Part shown: positions 35,901-48,768 of the stretch, in pieces
Layout of the letters: each line of letters starts with the position of its first letter
Position numbering within the stretch: position 1 is the stretch's first letter
Source of the DNA: Piromyces finnis
Taxonomy: Eukaryota > Neocallimastigomycota > Neocallimastigomycetes > Neocallimastigales > Neocallimastigaceae
Assembly (NCBI GenBank): GCA_002104945.1
Contig: MCFH01000053.1
Coordinates: 184,501 to 248,500 of the forward strand
Direction: 5' to 3'
DNA: 64,000 nt
Translations under genes and position numbers: made by a program
The notes under the pieces: generated by a model
Database searches by the model: none
The model's input: only the letters and a program-made list of their open reading frames with translations
What the model was told of the DNA's origin: nothing

Positions 35901-36946
35901 AAGATTATTTATACGTTTTAATATTATTATTTTTTAACTGATAATAAATATTTGATTTTATTTATAAAGTTAACGAAAAAGATCATAAACAAGTTTTACC
36001 AAGAAAACTTAGCTTTTTAGAAAAATTAGTTGAACTTAATATAGTTATGTTTAAGGTTAACAGTGGTTAGTAATTTATTATAATAATACATTGTAATATA
36101 ATTTTGCAAATTCTTGTATATCTTTTGATGTTTTATTAATATGCAAATATGCATACACACACACACTCATATTTATTTCTATTTCTATTTCTCAATATTC
36201 AATGTATTAAAACAGAATTAACTGGTTCTCATCCATTTGAAAGTAGACCACCACAATGGCCATTCCTTAAGAGAGGTAATTTGTATATTATATATAATTA
36301 AAATTTCTTAATATTAAATTAAAATATTATTTTAAATAAAATCAGGTATTAGCTTCTGGGGTGCTTCTGAGAGTAATACTGGTTCAATTTATTTGTTAGG
36401 TAATCCATTTGTATGGTATTTGGGTACAATTTCTATTTTAATATATATGGTATATTTCTTCTTATTTGAAATTGTTAAGCAAACTAAAATTGGTTTATCG
36501 AAAAAAAGTAATTTAATTTATATATATATATAATATATAATTATACGTTTTTATTTTTATTGTTCATCTTACTCATTTCATTTTCTTTATAAATAGTACG
36601 TAAAGCATTGTTTAAACTTGCCTATCCTGGTGGTTTAATATTTACAGCATGGGCAGCTCATTATTTCCCATTCTTCCTTATGGGTCGACAACTTTATATA
36701 CATCATTATTTACCATCACTTTATTTCTCCATATTAATGTCTGCTATTATTATTGATACTATATTCATTGCTCGTTTTAGACAACCAACAACAAAACTTA
36801 TTATTATTATTTTCTTTTCTTTTATTGCCATTTATTATTATAAGAAATTTTCACCATTAGCATATGGTACCGATATGAAGCAAAGCAAATGTTTTACATT
36901 GAAATTAAAAGACACCTGGGATATTGATTGTTCAAAGTTTATATGA
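32918..36946 (+). CDS. PMT4: Protein O-mannosyltransferase, PMT4 subfamily (17 exons)
   Basis: Exons are 32918-33115, 33278-33467, 33560-33602, 33732-33852, 33976-34051, 34152-34176, 34254-34337, 34437-34484, 34568-34585, 34691-34704, 34789-34868, 34972-35417, 35566-35867, 35970-36065, 36216-36275, 36346-36507 and 36597-36946 (770 residues). The enzyme moves mannose from dolichol-phosphate-mannose to Ser/Thr of secretory proteins in the ER. The catalytic first loop reads FDEVHFGGFANQY and MDVHPPLAKMM. SRLILLDS and SVKWVGLF lie in later membrane segments. A lumenal MIR region follows (GGFLHSHDSTYPTGSKQQQ, KRLHSHDHRPPM, GCYLFSHP, LPEWGFEQQEVTC). The C-terminus has AAHYFPFFLMGRQLYIHHYLP. FDEVHFGGFA together with HDHRPP and YQNEVS points to PMT4. 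Three exons are only 25, 18 and 14 nt and are essential for the conserved membrane motifs. Confidence 0.95.
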
Positions 36947-37115
36947 AGCAAAATAAAATAAAAATCAGAACAAAACTAAACTAAATCAAAAAAAAAAAAA
37001 GAAATATTTAAATATCATATACAATATAATCATTATCAACATAAAAAAAAAAAAAAAACATGTTTTGCATAATTATCTAATAATAAAGAAAAATTATTAT
37101 TTGGTATTATTTACC

Positions 37116-37157
<42 letters not shown>

Positions 37158-37598
37158 TGATAATTAAAATAATAATGATTAATTGTAATAATGATTATAA
37201 CTATTTTTAAACTATATTGATAATTATACCAAAAAAAAAAAAAAGAAAAAAGAAAAAAAGAGAAAAAGAGAAAATTTATTAATACAATAATATAATATTA
37301 AAATAATTAAAATTTAACAATACTACCTAAAAATATTTTATAGAATGATTTCTTATTTTTTTTTTTATTAAAAAATATATAAATATTTATTAATTATACT
37401 AGAAATTATAATAATTAAATAAATTTTAAGATAATGAATTTCCTTTTTTTTTTTTTTTTTTTTTTTTGTATTATACTTCGATATTATATTATTTAAGTGT
37501 TAAAAAGGTAAAATATATTTAGAGTGGTAGTAAGTAATAAAAATAATAATAAAGATAAAATATATTGATTTTTTTTTATATATTATGTATAAAAAATA

Positions 37599-37637
<39 letters not shown>

Positions 37638-38449
37638 CATTTTCATTTCCATAATATCCAAGCAATTTTAAACCATTTTGTCAACAAATTAATATATGAA
37701 TCAAATTATTGATGATGGCTAAAAAAAAAAAAGTTGAAATTGGTAAAAATTTTGAAAAAGCTGTTAGCCAATAATTATTTTAATTTATAAATGTATTATC
37801 CTACTTTAATTTAAAAATAGTATATTATTTATATTTATATTTTAGAAATGGGTTTTTATAATTTAAGACATTTCTTTTTTATTGTAAATAAACATTTTCA
37901 TATTGGATTTATATATTAAATATTATAACAATTTTATTCAGTAATAAAATAAATTAATATTGAATATATAGGCTTTTATTATTGTTATTATAGTAATATT
38001 CAACTCCCTTTTAATAAATTAAAGAATTAATTTAAAAAGTATAACACACGTAAGTGTTTATAACAATAAATAATGATTTCACAATACATTTAATGTTTAT
38101 TTATGTTTTTTTTTTCTTATATATATATATATAAATATATAAATATATTATATATAAACATTAGGTCTATATTTTAAAATTTTTGAAAATAGCTTTAGAA
38201 ATTCAGAATTCTAAAAAATAAATAAGTTTCCTAAAATAAATGTAATTAGTAATAATAATAAGAAATATATATACTATAAAACCTTAAGATTGTGAATAAT
38301 GTTTAGTAATTATATAGTGTTAAAATATACAAAATATGAATGAACATAATTATTAATAATGTATAAATAAAATAAATATAATATATTATTTCAAATATTT
38401 ATATATCCATATATATAAAGATCTTTATATAAATTATTCAAATAACATT
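36947..38449. other. Intergenic, homopolymer-rich
   Basis: AT-rich spacer with a series of long A and T runs (37129-37156, 37443-37467, 37604-37634). No gene seen. An ATG at about 37712 is followed by a short Lys-rich frame (MAKKKKVEIGKNFEKAVSQ) that stops at once and is not supported. Confidence 0.55.
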
Positions 38450-39154
38450 ATGGAAGAAGATACTTTAACCATTATAACATACAATATTCATCATGGTGCT
38501 GGTGTTGATCAAAAACTCGATCTTCAACGTATTGCAGATATTATTAAACGTGAAGATCCGGATATTGTAGCCTTTCAAGAAGTTGATTGCAAAGCTTCTC
38601 GTTCCAAAGGAATTGATGAACCTAAAGTACTTGGGGAACTAACAGGTTACAAATCATTCTTTGGTAAAGCTATTAATATTAAAGGTGGAGAATATGGTAA
38701 CGCTATTATTGCCAAAGATCAAGAAGCAACTCTTGTCAAACATATTTCTCTTCCAGGAAATGAATTACGTTGCATGTTTGCTGTTCAAGCTAAAAGTCCA
38801 AAAGGTACACCATATGTTTTTGCATGTACCCATCTTGCTCTTGAAGAAGAAAATTGCATTAAATCAACTGAAATTATTGGAGATTGGGTTAAGGAACTTA
38901 AAGTTCCTTCAATTCTAGTAGGTGATATGAATTGCACTACTGAATCTCCAATATATTCATCTTTCACACAAACATGGGATGGCACATGGGGAAATAAACC
39001 ACTTCCAACATTTCCAGCTAGAAAACCACGTTCTGCCATTGATCATTGTTTCACATATCCAAAACAAGCCTGGGAAGTAAAAGAAATTAAAGTTATAGAA
39101 GAGCCTGTTGCATCCGATCATCGTCCACTTAAAGTTACTCTTGTTCTTAAATAA
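38450..39154 (+). CDS. Endonuclease/exonuclease/phosphatase-fold hydrolase, likely bacterial origin
   Basis: Intronless, 234 residues, no signal peptide. The whole protein is one EEP domain: YNIHHG (Asn), AFQEVD (metal-binding Glu), CTHLALE (His), VGDMN (Asp-x-Asn), SAIDHCF (Asp-His) and SDHRPL (final Asp-His pair). All catalytic positions are present, so it should be an active metal-dependent phosphodiesterase or nuclease. Members of this compact, cytosolic subgroup are widespread in bacteria as secreted or cytosolic hydrolases with unknown substrate. Richer GC, no introns and its position alone between two large AT deserts suggest acquisition by horizontal transfer. I cannot say whether the target is nucleic acid, an inositol phosphate or a lipid head group. 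Confidence 0.85.
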   Translation: MEEDTLTIITYNIHHGAGVDQKLDLQRIADIIKREDPDIVAFQEVDCKASRSKGIDEPKVLGELTGYKSFFGKAINIKGGEYGNAIIAKDQEATLVKHISLPGNELRCMFAVQAKSPKGTPYVFACTHLALEEENCIKSTEIIGDWVKELKVPSILVGDMNCTTESPIYSSFTQTWDGTWGNKPLPTFPARKPRSAIDHCFTYPKQAWEVKEIKVIEEPVASDHRPLKVTLVLK

Positions 39155-39598
39155 AGTATTGAACTATTAAAATTAAATGAAAAATATCTTTCTTTTTTTT
39201 ATTTATAGAACTATTTTTAATTTTTTAAATAATTTTTTATGTTGTTAAAACATTCATTTAAAGTATACTTTATTTTTATATTCTATTAAAAAAACACATA
39301 CTTTTAAAAGGATATAATTAAGAATGTTTATTTAATATTTTGATATTATATACAGACAATTTATAAAATATATTTAAATAATCTTTACTTTTTAAATAAA
39401 GGTATATATAATTTATTGCTTTTTATTTTTTTTAAAAAAATATTTATTATATTATAGTAATTTTAACAAAATTAGTTTTTCATTTATTTATAGAGATACT
39501 ATAGATTATCTGCTTAATTAATATTAATAAATATACAAAATACAGTCGTATATCTGATTTTTATTTATGTATGTATTATAAATTTCCTAATTAAGATG

Positions 39599-39618
39599 AG
39601 GATAGGACAATCTATCCT
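39599..39618. other. Perfect 7-bp inverted repeat
   Basis: AGGATAG and CTATCCT are separated by six bases, forming a GC-containing hairpin in AT-rich sequence. No gene is nearby, so it is probably incidental. Confidence 0.4.
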
Positions 39619-42600
39619 GAAAATTCGGATAAATCAAACAAAAAAAATAATAAAAAAAAAATATTTCAATCATAAAATTTATAAATTTAGTTTAATAACA
39701 GAATAGAAGCAGATATATGAATAAAATCTTTTACACAAATGGTATGTGTTAATTTTTAAAAATACATATTTGTATCACATAAATAATATTAATTTAAAAC
39801 TTTGATACTTTACCATCATTTGAATCACTTCTACAAACGAATACAGATTAATAATGTTTTAATTAAATATTTCTAAATTAAAAATTACAATTATATTGAT
39901 AAAAGAATTTAAAAAAAAACACACAAAAAATGTTTAGATTATTACATTATTATCTAAACATTTATATAAATACAAAAAGAAAAAGGATTGTATATTATGA
40001 AAAAACATAAGAAAATAAAAAGGTTGAAAGTGAAAATAAAAATAATTTCATTTTTAATATTATTATGTAATAAAGAATTTATGTTATAAATTAATATTTT
40101 TTTTTTGAGAAAAACTGTTCTATAATACAAAAAAAATTATAATTGATTAAAATTCAATATAAATCATCTAATATTGAATGAAAAAATTTTATTCAAAACT
40201 GAATAATTAATATAATATTTGAAATATTCAGAATGAGATAGTAAGGAAATTTAAAATGAATATTTAACAATAAGATAATACATTTTATTTATTATTTTTA
40301 GAGGAATTAATATTATTTTAAGGTAGTTCGTTTATTAATTTTTGTTTTAATTATATAATATAAATATAATATGATATATATTTAAATTATATATTTATTA
40401 CACTATTTTTAAAAGTATTATGGATGAAAATCTTTATCTGTAACCCTTCAATTATTATTTCATTGGTGACATAAAAATCTTGTTTAAGCTTATTTCATTT
40501 CCTATAAATATATTCCATTATTATTAAATCACATTATGAACCAATGATTCCATCTTTAAAAATTATCAATAGATTTTTAAATAAATTTATGTGATTTCAT
40601 CTAATAAACTATTATTATAATAATTTATTCGATGAAGAATTATTGTACTAAAATTCTTTAGAGAGATTCATTTATATCATATAAAATAGTATTTATATGA
40701 ATATATATAGATAATGTAATTTTTATTTTATTTTATTTTTTTTTTTTTTTTTACATATATATAATTTTTTATTAAATTTCTAGATAAATTATAATAATTT
40801 ATATGATAACTATAATGTTTGATGAAAACTCTATTTTTTTTATAAACTTTCAAATGTAATCTTTTTTTTTTTTTTATTATGTAGAAAATTCTCTATAATC
40901 TATTTCATTTTTTATTATATATTATTTTATAATTCCTTTTTTAGAAAATTTATAGATAATTTCCTTTTATGATAAAAAGTTTAAAATTAAGAAATAAAAT
41001 GAATCGATTATCTTATGGTAAAATTATTTAACATAAATAAAAAGAACCATTGAATAATGTAAAATTACTTTTTTATATTTATGAAGGTTTTATTATTTAA
41101 TTAGAATATCCTACAAAATCTTTTTGAATAACAATAACTTCATTTATTCATTTTATTATTGAAGCATTCAAAAATTTTATTGTAATAAATATTTTGTATT
41201 TTGAATGATAAAATTTTATATATAACACTAATAGTACTTTATCTTAGTTTTCCTTTAAATTTTATACAATATACAATATATTTATTATATATTACATGAG
41301 AAAAAAAAAATTAAAATTTATTGCAATTGATGCTTTTTTAAATTATTATAAAAACTATTAGGTGACACTTTTTATTTTAAAAGAAAATTACTTATTGTAA
41401 AAATAAAAACTTTAAAAACAACTTTTTATTTTGTATGAGTCATTGTTTGTAGAATTTAGTCAAGTCTTTTTTTAAAATAAAATTTTTTTAATATAACAGT
41501 TTATACATTGATCTATAATGATTTTTATTATTATAATAATTAAAAAATCAACTTTTACTCATTATCTTACTATGTTATTAAAATTCATATTATAATTATA
41601 GTATTATTTAAATAACAATTCATTATATCTTTTCTATAATGTTATTGACATTTTTTAAAAGTGAATTTTTATTTTTAATGTTATTATATATGAAAAAAAA
41701 AGAAGATGTAATTAAATTTTAAAATTTTTAAAATTATATATGATTATTTTTTTAATATACCTTAATTTAGTTTAAAACATTTCTTTAAATGACATTATGG
41801 TCATTTCAACTATGTGATATTAGAATAAAAATAAAGTTTACCTTTTTTTTTTTTTAAACAAAAAAAAAATTAAAAATTTATGGTTTTGAAATTATAACTT
41901 TATTCAAAAAATAATAATAACAATAGCTATAAATAGAACAATTATTTCATAAAGAAAAATAAGGTTGTAATGAAATAATTTATTCATATGAAACTAATTA
42001 TATCATCTTTATATACTTTTATTTTAGATCATGGATAAAAGTGTGAAAATTTAGTCTATAAATAGGATAATTAATGTATTAATATATTGTCATTTTTTAA
42101 TAATATAATTAAATTATTATGATCATTTTAAATTTTTGGTAATTAAACATTTCTTCATTAATAACTCAACATATAATAGAAGTGTTAATAAAAAAAAGTT
42201 TTTGCAATGTAAAAAAATAATGTTTTTATTTTATACATATCCAAAAGTAATATTATATTTTGATATTGTTTATATTCACATTAATTATTAAGGAATAAAT
42301 TTAATTCGATAACTTTAATGATTTATATATAGTAAACAGAGAAATATCTAAATTATACCTTTTTCATAAAAAAAATTGCCTGAAAATATATTTTAATGAA
42401 TATCTATTTTTATTTTTGAGGAATTTAATAGTGAGCAATTCTTTCAACTCAACTCTATTTTTTAAACATAGTTGTTACAAAAAATTTCATAATTAGTTTT
42501 ATTCTTTATTAATGTTGTCGTTGTATAAATTTACTTTATCTTCTTTTCTATTTTATTTTAAATGATTTCATTATATTTTTTATAATAATCTATGCTTAAC

Positions 42601-43308
42601 TATTTTATAGTATTTTAAAGTAAAACCTTATTAAAAAATAAATGTAATAGTAATAATAAATGTAATAGCATGCATTAAATCATTCTTTTTATATTAATTA
42701 AAATTTTGTATTTGAAAAGAGTGGCATCAAATCATTTTATTGGCTATTTAATTTTCCATTTTTAACTTTTAATAAAATTAAAATTTTAATTTCAACTTTA
42801 ATTTTAAAAAAAAAATTGTATAAAAATATTTTTTTTATATAATTCTACTTTGAAGAAAGACTACATTGTTTATTATTTATTTTAATGAAAGTCTACTATT
42901 ATTATTTTTATTCAATTATCAGACTAATTGCTTTCTGTTATATTAACTATTTATTATTAATTAATCTTTTTTTTTTATTAAATCTTTTTTTAAATATTTA
43001 ATATCTTTGAATTTTAAAAATTAAATAGTTAAATATTTGTTTTATTATTCCTTTGTTTAGTGATATTTTTAGATTTATTATTTATTAATTAAACATAATT
43101 TTTTTTGCATTTAATGGCTAATATTTACTTTTTTTTATTTATTAAATTTGTGCTTTTTCAAAACCTTAGAAATGAATCTTTTTTCAATAATTAAATAATA
43201 TTAATTATAACTCACCTTACTTTGTTCCTATCACTGCACACACACTATAGCGGTAAAAATTTTTTATCAATATTAAATTTTCCTATCATTCCGAGTATTA
43301 AAAAAAAA

Positions 43309-43327
43309 AACACACACACACACACAC
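43309..43327 (+). repeat. (CA)n microsatellite
   Basis: A short CA dinucleotide run follows an A run. A shorter CA stretch lies about 80 bp upstream (43237-43246). Confidence 0.85.
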
Positions 43328-44875
43328 AAAAACAGGTTATCTTTTTTGTTATTTTTTTTTTAAAGTTAAAAAATGAATAAATTAATAATTAATTGATGAT
43401 AGCGTAAATTTTAAATTTTAATTTATTTATAATTAAAAAATTTAATTTTTCTAATTAATTTTTCATTCTTTTTTAAAAATTAAAAAAAGGAATATTTTTT
43501 CTTTTTTTTTAATATCTTATTCTTTTACTTTAATTTTATTGGCTTATTTTTATTATTTAACCAAATAATAAATATGACAATGAAAGATCAAATATATTAT
43601 ATTAACCTATTAATTAATTGATTTAATATACTAAACAATTCATTTCTATTGAATGACATATATTATCCAATATAAATTCAATGTATTTAACACATAATTT
43701 AATGATTTTTAATATAAAAATCATAAGTTTTTAATTAAATATCATGATTTTAGTTATAATTAAAAAATCTTTACTTTATTTTTCATTTGAAATAAAATGA
43801 TTCATTTTTAAAAAGTGGACTTATTTTTGTTCTAAAAATAGAATGATGGTAAAGTGTCAAATAAAAACTTATTATTCAATACTTTATAAAAAAAATATTA
43901 GTATAATATAAAAATAGAAATTTAGATTTTATTGAAGAATGAATTATAATTTCTGTAAATTAAATATACATGGATAAATTTGAATTTTTTTCAATCTTAA
44001 CATTTATTCTAAAAAGTGTTATTATTATTACAAAGAAATTATAATGCTATTTTTATGATTTTTTTTTTTTAATGAAATATAATAAAGTGAAATTACTTTT
44101 TTATAATATCTATAATATTATTTTTTTATCTTTCTTCATATTATCTTTTTTTCAATTACAATATGTTTTTTTTTTTTTAAACACTTTGATAACCCTCTTC
44201 AAAACTATATTTTACAGACTTTTTTAATATAATTTTTTTAATTTTATATAATATATTACAATCAAATTATATGTATATTAAAATATATGTTTAAATTACA
44301 AACTGATACTATTTTTGTATATAATTCTTTATAGTTTTAATATATAAAAAATAAATTGACAGTTTTAAAAATAAATTAATAATTAATTGACATTACTATT
44401 TACAATATAATAAATAAAATGAAAATTATACATTAAAATATATTGTAATAAATAAAAATAAATTATATTAATCTTTTTATTTTAAAATATCATAACAAGA
44501 AAATATTAAAAAACAAAAAAGTATAAATACTGCTCTTTTTTTTCTCATTCTATTGTTATTTATATTCAGATAATTGTATTATTTGTATAATAAAATATCT
44601 TTTTTTATAATCTTTCCTTCGATATTATTAAAGTATTAAAAGAAAAAAAAAACTATTAAATTTGTTAAAAAATCTTTTTTTTTTTTTTGTAAATTATACC
44701 TTGAAATAAAAAAAGTTAGATATATACCTATTTTGATTGATATTTAAAGTGAAATTAAGAAAAAAAAAAAAAAGGTCTACTCTAATTATTTAGTGTTATA
44801 CTTTTTTTGTTATATAAAAGAAATAAAATTTAGAATTTTTTTTATAAATCGTTCAAAACTTTTTGTTTAATCAAT

Positions 44876-46719
44876 ATGTATCGCAAACAACAAAAATATG
44901 TTATGGTATGCAACTACTATTTTAATTAAATTTTATTTTAGCGTAGTTTATTATTTTTTTGTTATTTTTATAATTTAGATTTGATTTGAAGCAAAATTTT
45001 TATTCATATAAATTTTTTTATTTAAAAATAAAAGAAATGTTTTTTAATAGTAAATAATATTTTACTAATAATACCTTTTAATTTTATTTACTCTAGGGCC
45101 GTGAATTGGAAGCCAAGAATTATAGAAATAAAGCCCAAAAAGCAAAGAATAAATCACAAATTTTAAAAAGTGAGAAAAAAGAAGCAAATGATGGTTATAA
45201 TTATCAAAATGAAATTATTAACGACAAGTTGATATACAGTATTCGTGAATTAATGAGAAATAGTTCTTATCCTTCCTTAAATTTAAATAATCTGAATATT
45301 GATAATATAAATCAAAGAGTTCGTGATGCTCAATACGCTGTTCGTGGTGAATTAGTTACAATTGCAGAAAAAATGCAAAAGGATATTAATGAAGGAAAAA
45401 GAACAGATTTCGAAAAAATCGTTTTTTGTAATATCGGTAATCCACATGCTGTTGGTCAAAAACCAATTTCATTTATTAGACAAGTTCTTTCTATTGTAGA
45501 ATACCCAGAATTATTAAACAATCCAAATATTCATTTACTTTATCCAGAAGATGTAATTCTTCGTGCGAAAGAATATATTATAAATACTAAGAATGGAATT
45601 GGTGCTTACTCTAACTCTCAAGGTTTCGATTTTGTGGTTAAAGATGTTGCCAGATTTATTGAAGAAAGAGATGGTTATAAAGCTGATCCAAAAAATATTT
45701 TCTTAACTAATGGTGCCTCGGAAGGTATTCAAATGTTCCTTAATACTATTATTAGAAATAATATGGATGGTGTTTTACTTCCAATTCCACAATACCCTCT
45801 TTATTCTGCCCTTTTAACCCTTTTAGGTGGTACAAAAGTTAACTATTATTTAGATGAAAGTAAGGGTTGGGGCCTCTCCATAGAAGAATTAAATAATGCT
45901 GTTTCTATGGCTAGAATGAAAGATGTTAATATACGTTGTATTGTTGTTATTAACCCAGGTAATCCAACTGGTAAATGTTTAGATGTTGAAAATATGAAGG
46001 AAATTATCAAATTCTGTCAAAGGGAAAATCTTATTCTTATTGCTGACGAAGTTTATCAGGAAAATGTTTATGCTGAAGATATGAAATTTACCTCTTTCCG
46101 TAAAGTGCTTTTAGATATGGGTGAACAATTTTCAAATGTTCAACTATTTTCTTGTCACTCTATTTCAAAAGGTTTTCTTGGAGAATGTGGTCAACGTGGT
46201 GGATATTTTGAAATTATGAATATTGATGGTGAAGTTCGTGATCAAATATATAAATTAGCATGTACTCGTTTATGTCCAAATACTTTAGGTCAGTTAGTTG
46301 TTTCAATGATGGTTAGACCACCAAAAGAGGACGAACTATCTTATGAATTATACCAAATGGAAAAGAATAGTATCCTTAACCAATTAAAGGAACGTTCTAT
46401 TATGCTAACAAAAGAATTGAATAATATTCCAGGAATTTCTTGTGAAAGACCACAAGGTGCTATGTACATTTTCCCAAGTGTGGAACTACCATCAAAATTT
46501 ATTGAAGAAGCAGAAAAGATGGGTAAAAAGCCTGATTTCCTTTGGGCAAAACACATGTTAGAAGAAGCAGGGGTTTGTGTTATACCAGGTTCTGGATTTG
46601 GACAAAAACCGGGAACATATCATTTTAGAACTACATTTTTGGCGGATCAAAATTCTTTAAAAGATGCTGTATTTAGAATGAAAGCTGTTCATGAAAAATT
46701 ATTAAAGCAATATGCCTAA
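44876..46719 (+). CDS. ALT1: Alanine aminotransferase
   Basis: Two exons, 44876-44905 and 45097-46719, encode 550 residues. The PLP enzyme interconverts alanine plus 2-oxoglutarate and pyruvate plus glutamate. Diagnostic blocks are NPHAVGQKPISFIRQV, GAYSNSQG, FLTNGASEGIQMFL, NPGNPTGKC, ADEVYQENVY and HSISKGFLGECGQRGGY, where Lys368 should bind PLP. Eukaryotic ALTs have this exact order and length. The first exon (MYRKQQKYVM) is chosen because exon 2 is preceded by TCTAG and has no ATG before the conserved start region. The first 45 residues are unusually Lys/Arg/Gln-rich and unlike the core; they could be a targeting extension, but this is inference. Codons are biased as for a well-expressed enzyme. 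Confidence 0.93.
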
Positions 46720-47241
46720 GATTTTTTTAAAATTTTAGAATATATACTCTATTTTATGTATAAATATTTCTTTCTTATATATATATCAAAGAATATCGTT
46801 AATATCTATTATAATATTTTCCCTCATGCCAAAAAAAGCAACATTTATAACCATTTTATCATTTAAACACTATCATTTTTCATTAATATTTTTTTTTTTA
46901 TTTTTTATTTTTAATAATTTTATAACCATAAAAAAACTTAAATTAGTAGACTTAAATAATAATTATACCCATATTTTTTTTCTATAATAATGATATATTT
47001 GGATTTTTATATTAAAAAATAATTAAAATAATTTATATACACTCTTTATATATAATGAAAAAATTAAATAAACTTATAATAGTAAAATTTAAATAAATTT
47101 ATAATTGTAAAAATCTAAATAAATTTATGAAATAATAAAAAAATAAAAAAATAAATTATATATATGTATTTAAATATTTATTTATTTTAGAGTTTGATTG
47201 AATATTGTTATTTCAATTTAAATAAAAAAGTATAATTTTTT
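46720..47241. other. Intergenic between convergent 3' ends, nothing seen
   Basis: A 522-bp AT-rich spacer separating the ALT stop from the DNAAF4 stop. Confidence 0.5.
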
Positions 47242-48736
47242 TTAAAAGTTAATTGCTTTTTTAATTTGTTCGATATCATGAATAATAGTTTCATTATGCT
47301 TATCAAATTCTAAAGCTTCAGTATAATCATTTAAAGCTTTTTTTTTTTTTTAATTACATAATTATATAATAATGAAAATAAATAAATAAATTTAAAATAT
47401 TATAAAATGTTTTGTTAGAAAAAAAGATATTTTTATAATTAAAAATTAAAAAGTAAAAATATTATACCTTCTTGATATTTCTTATTAGCAACTTGTGTAG
47501 CTCCACGACGAATCAATAACTTCATAAGGGCTAATTCATGAGTTCTGGTAAATGGTATTCTAATTGGTTCTGCATTACAAGCTCCATGTTCAAATTCATC
47601 TTTAATAGTTTTTAAAGTAGTAATAGCTTTATCACAATCTTTTAAACATTCTTCAAATTTTTTCATTTTAAGATAACACGCTGAACGATTAGATAAACAT
47701 CTAATTAATTTTTAAATAATTATTATTTTAAATAATACAATGTAAAACGAAAAAAAAAACACACAATAGAAATTATATAAGTTATTTTGATTTTACTAAT
47801 AATATAAATTTATCTTTTTAATTTTGAATCAAATTATTGTTATAATTTTACCCGATATTTTCTGGTTCTAATTCTAAAGCTGAGGTATAAGCATTGATAG
47901 CTGTGATATTTTCAATTGTATATAATTATTAATTATAATACAATAAAGTTAAAAATTGGATAAGGATAAAAAAAATGATTTAAAAATATGAATTAGATTT
48001 GTTTAAGAAAATAAAATTATACCTCCTTCATAGTCTTCATGTTTATAAAAAACATTTCCTTTTTCTTTTAAATATACAGCTATTGAAAATTTTAGTTTTA
48101 GTTATTATTTGTGAATTATTTTTTTTAATTAATTTAAAAAAAATGAATTCAATACTTACCACTTTCTTCCTGGATACCTTTGGAATCGTGTAATTTATCT
48201 AATGATGCTTTAATAGCTCTTTGTCTCTTCATATGATTTCTATATTTTTCTTTTTTTTTTTTTTTAAAAAAAAAATTATTCATTTTAATATTCATAATTT
48301 TTATAATTTCGAAATTAATATAATAATAAGTAGCATTAGTATAAAAAGAATGTATGTAGTAGTAATAAAAATTTTTTGTATAAATTTGAAAAAAGAAAGA
48401 AAATAAATAATATAAACACTTTACCATCTTCAGATTCACGAGCGGCTGTAGGACGATCACGTGGAGTAAATGTAATATTTATATGTTGATTGATAGCTCT
48501 TGGTGGGGGTAATTTTCTTTCCGTTGATGCTTTACTCATGCGATAATATCTTTTTCCTAATTTTTCTTCTAATTCCTTTTCGGTTTTTCGTTGTAATTCT
48601 TTACGTACTTTGGCTTGAATGGCTTCCATATCAAATTCATCTTCATCTTCATCTGAATTAAAATCGGAAATCTATAATCATTTTCAAAATAATTAATTAA
48701 TTATTATTTTTGGTGTTATTAAAATAAATGTTATTA

Positions 48737-48768
<32 letters not shown>

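Larger units (their letters stand above)
39155..44875. other. 5.7-kb AT desert without a supported gene
   Basis: No open frame above 60 codons and no plausible exon chain on either strand. Minor features are a perfect 7-bp hairpin at 39599-39618, a CA microsatellite at 43309-43327, a slightly GC-richer stretch at 43228-43252, and scattered A/T runs. The last few hundred bases must carry the alanine aminotransferase promoter. Confidence 0.65.

Noticed and set aside
37710-37770. Short ATG frame starting MAKKKKVEIG
   Set aside because: It stops after about 20 codons and has no downstream exon with coding character.
48149-48460. Minus-strand frame of 103 codons taken as one exon
   Set aside because: It joins parts of two DNAAF4 exons through an intron. 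The splice GTAAAG at 48424 to AG at 48250-48251 restores the TPR protein.
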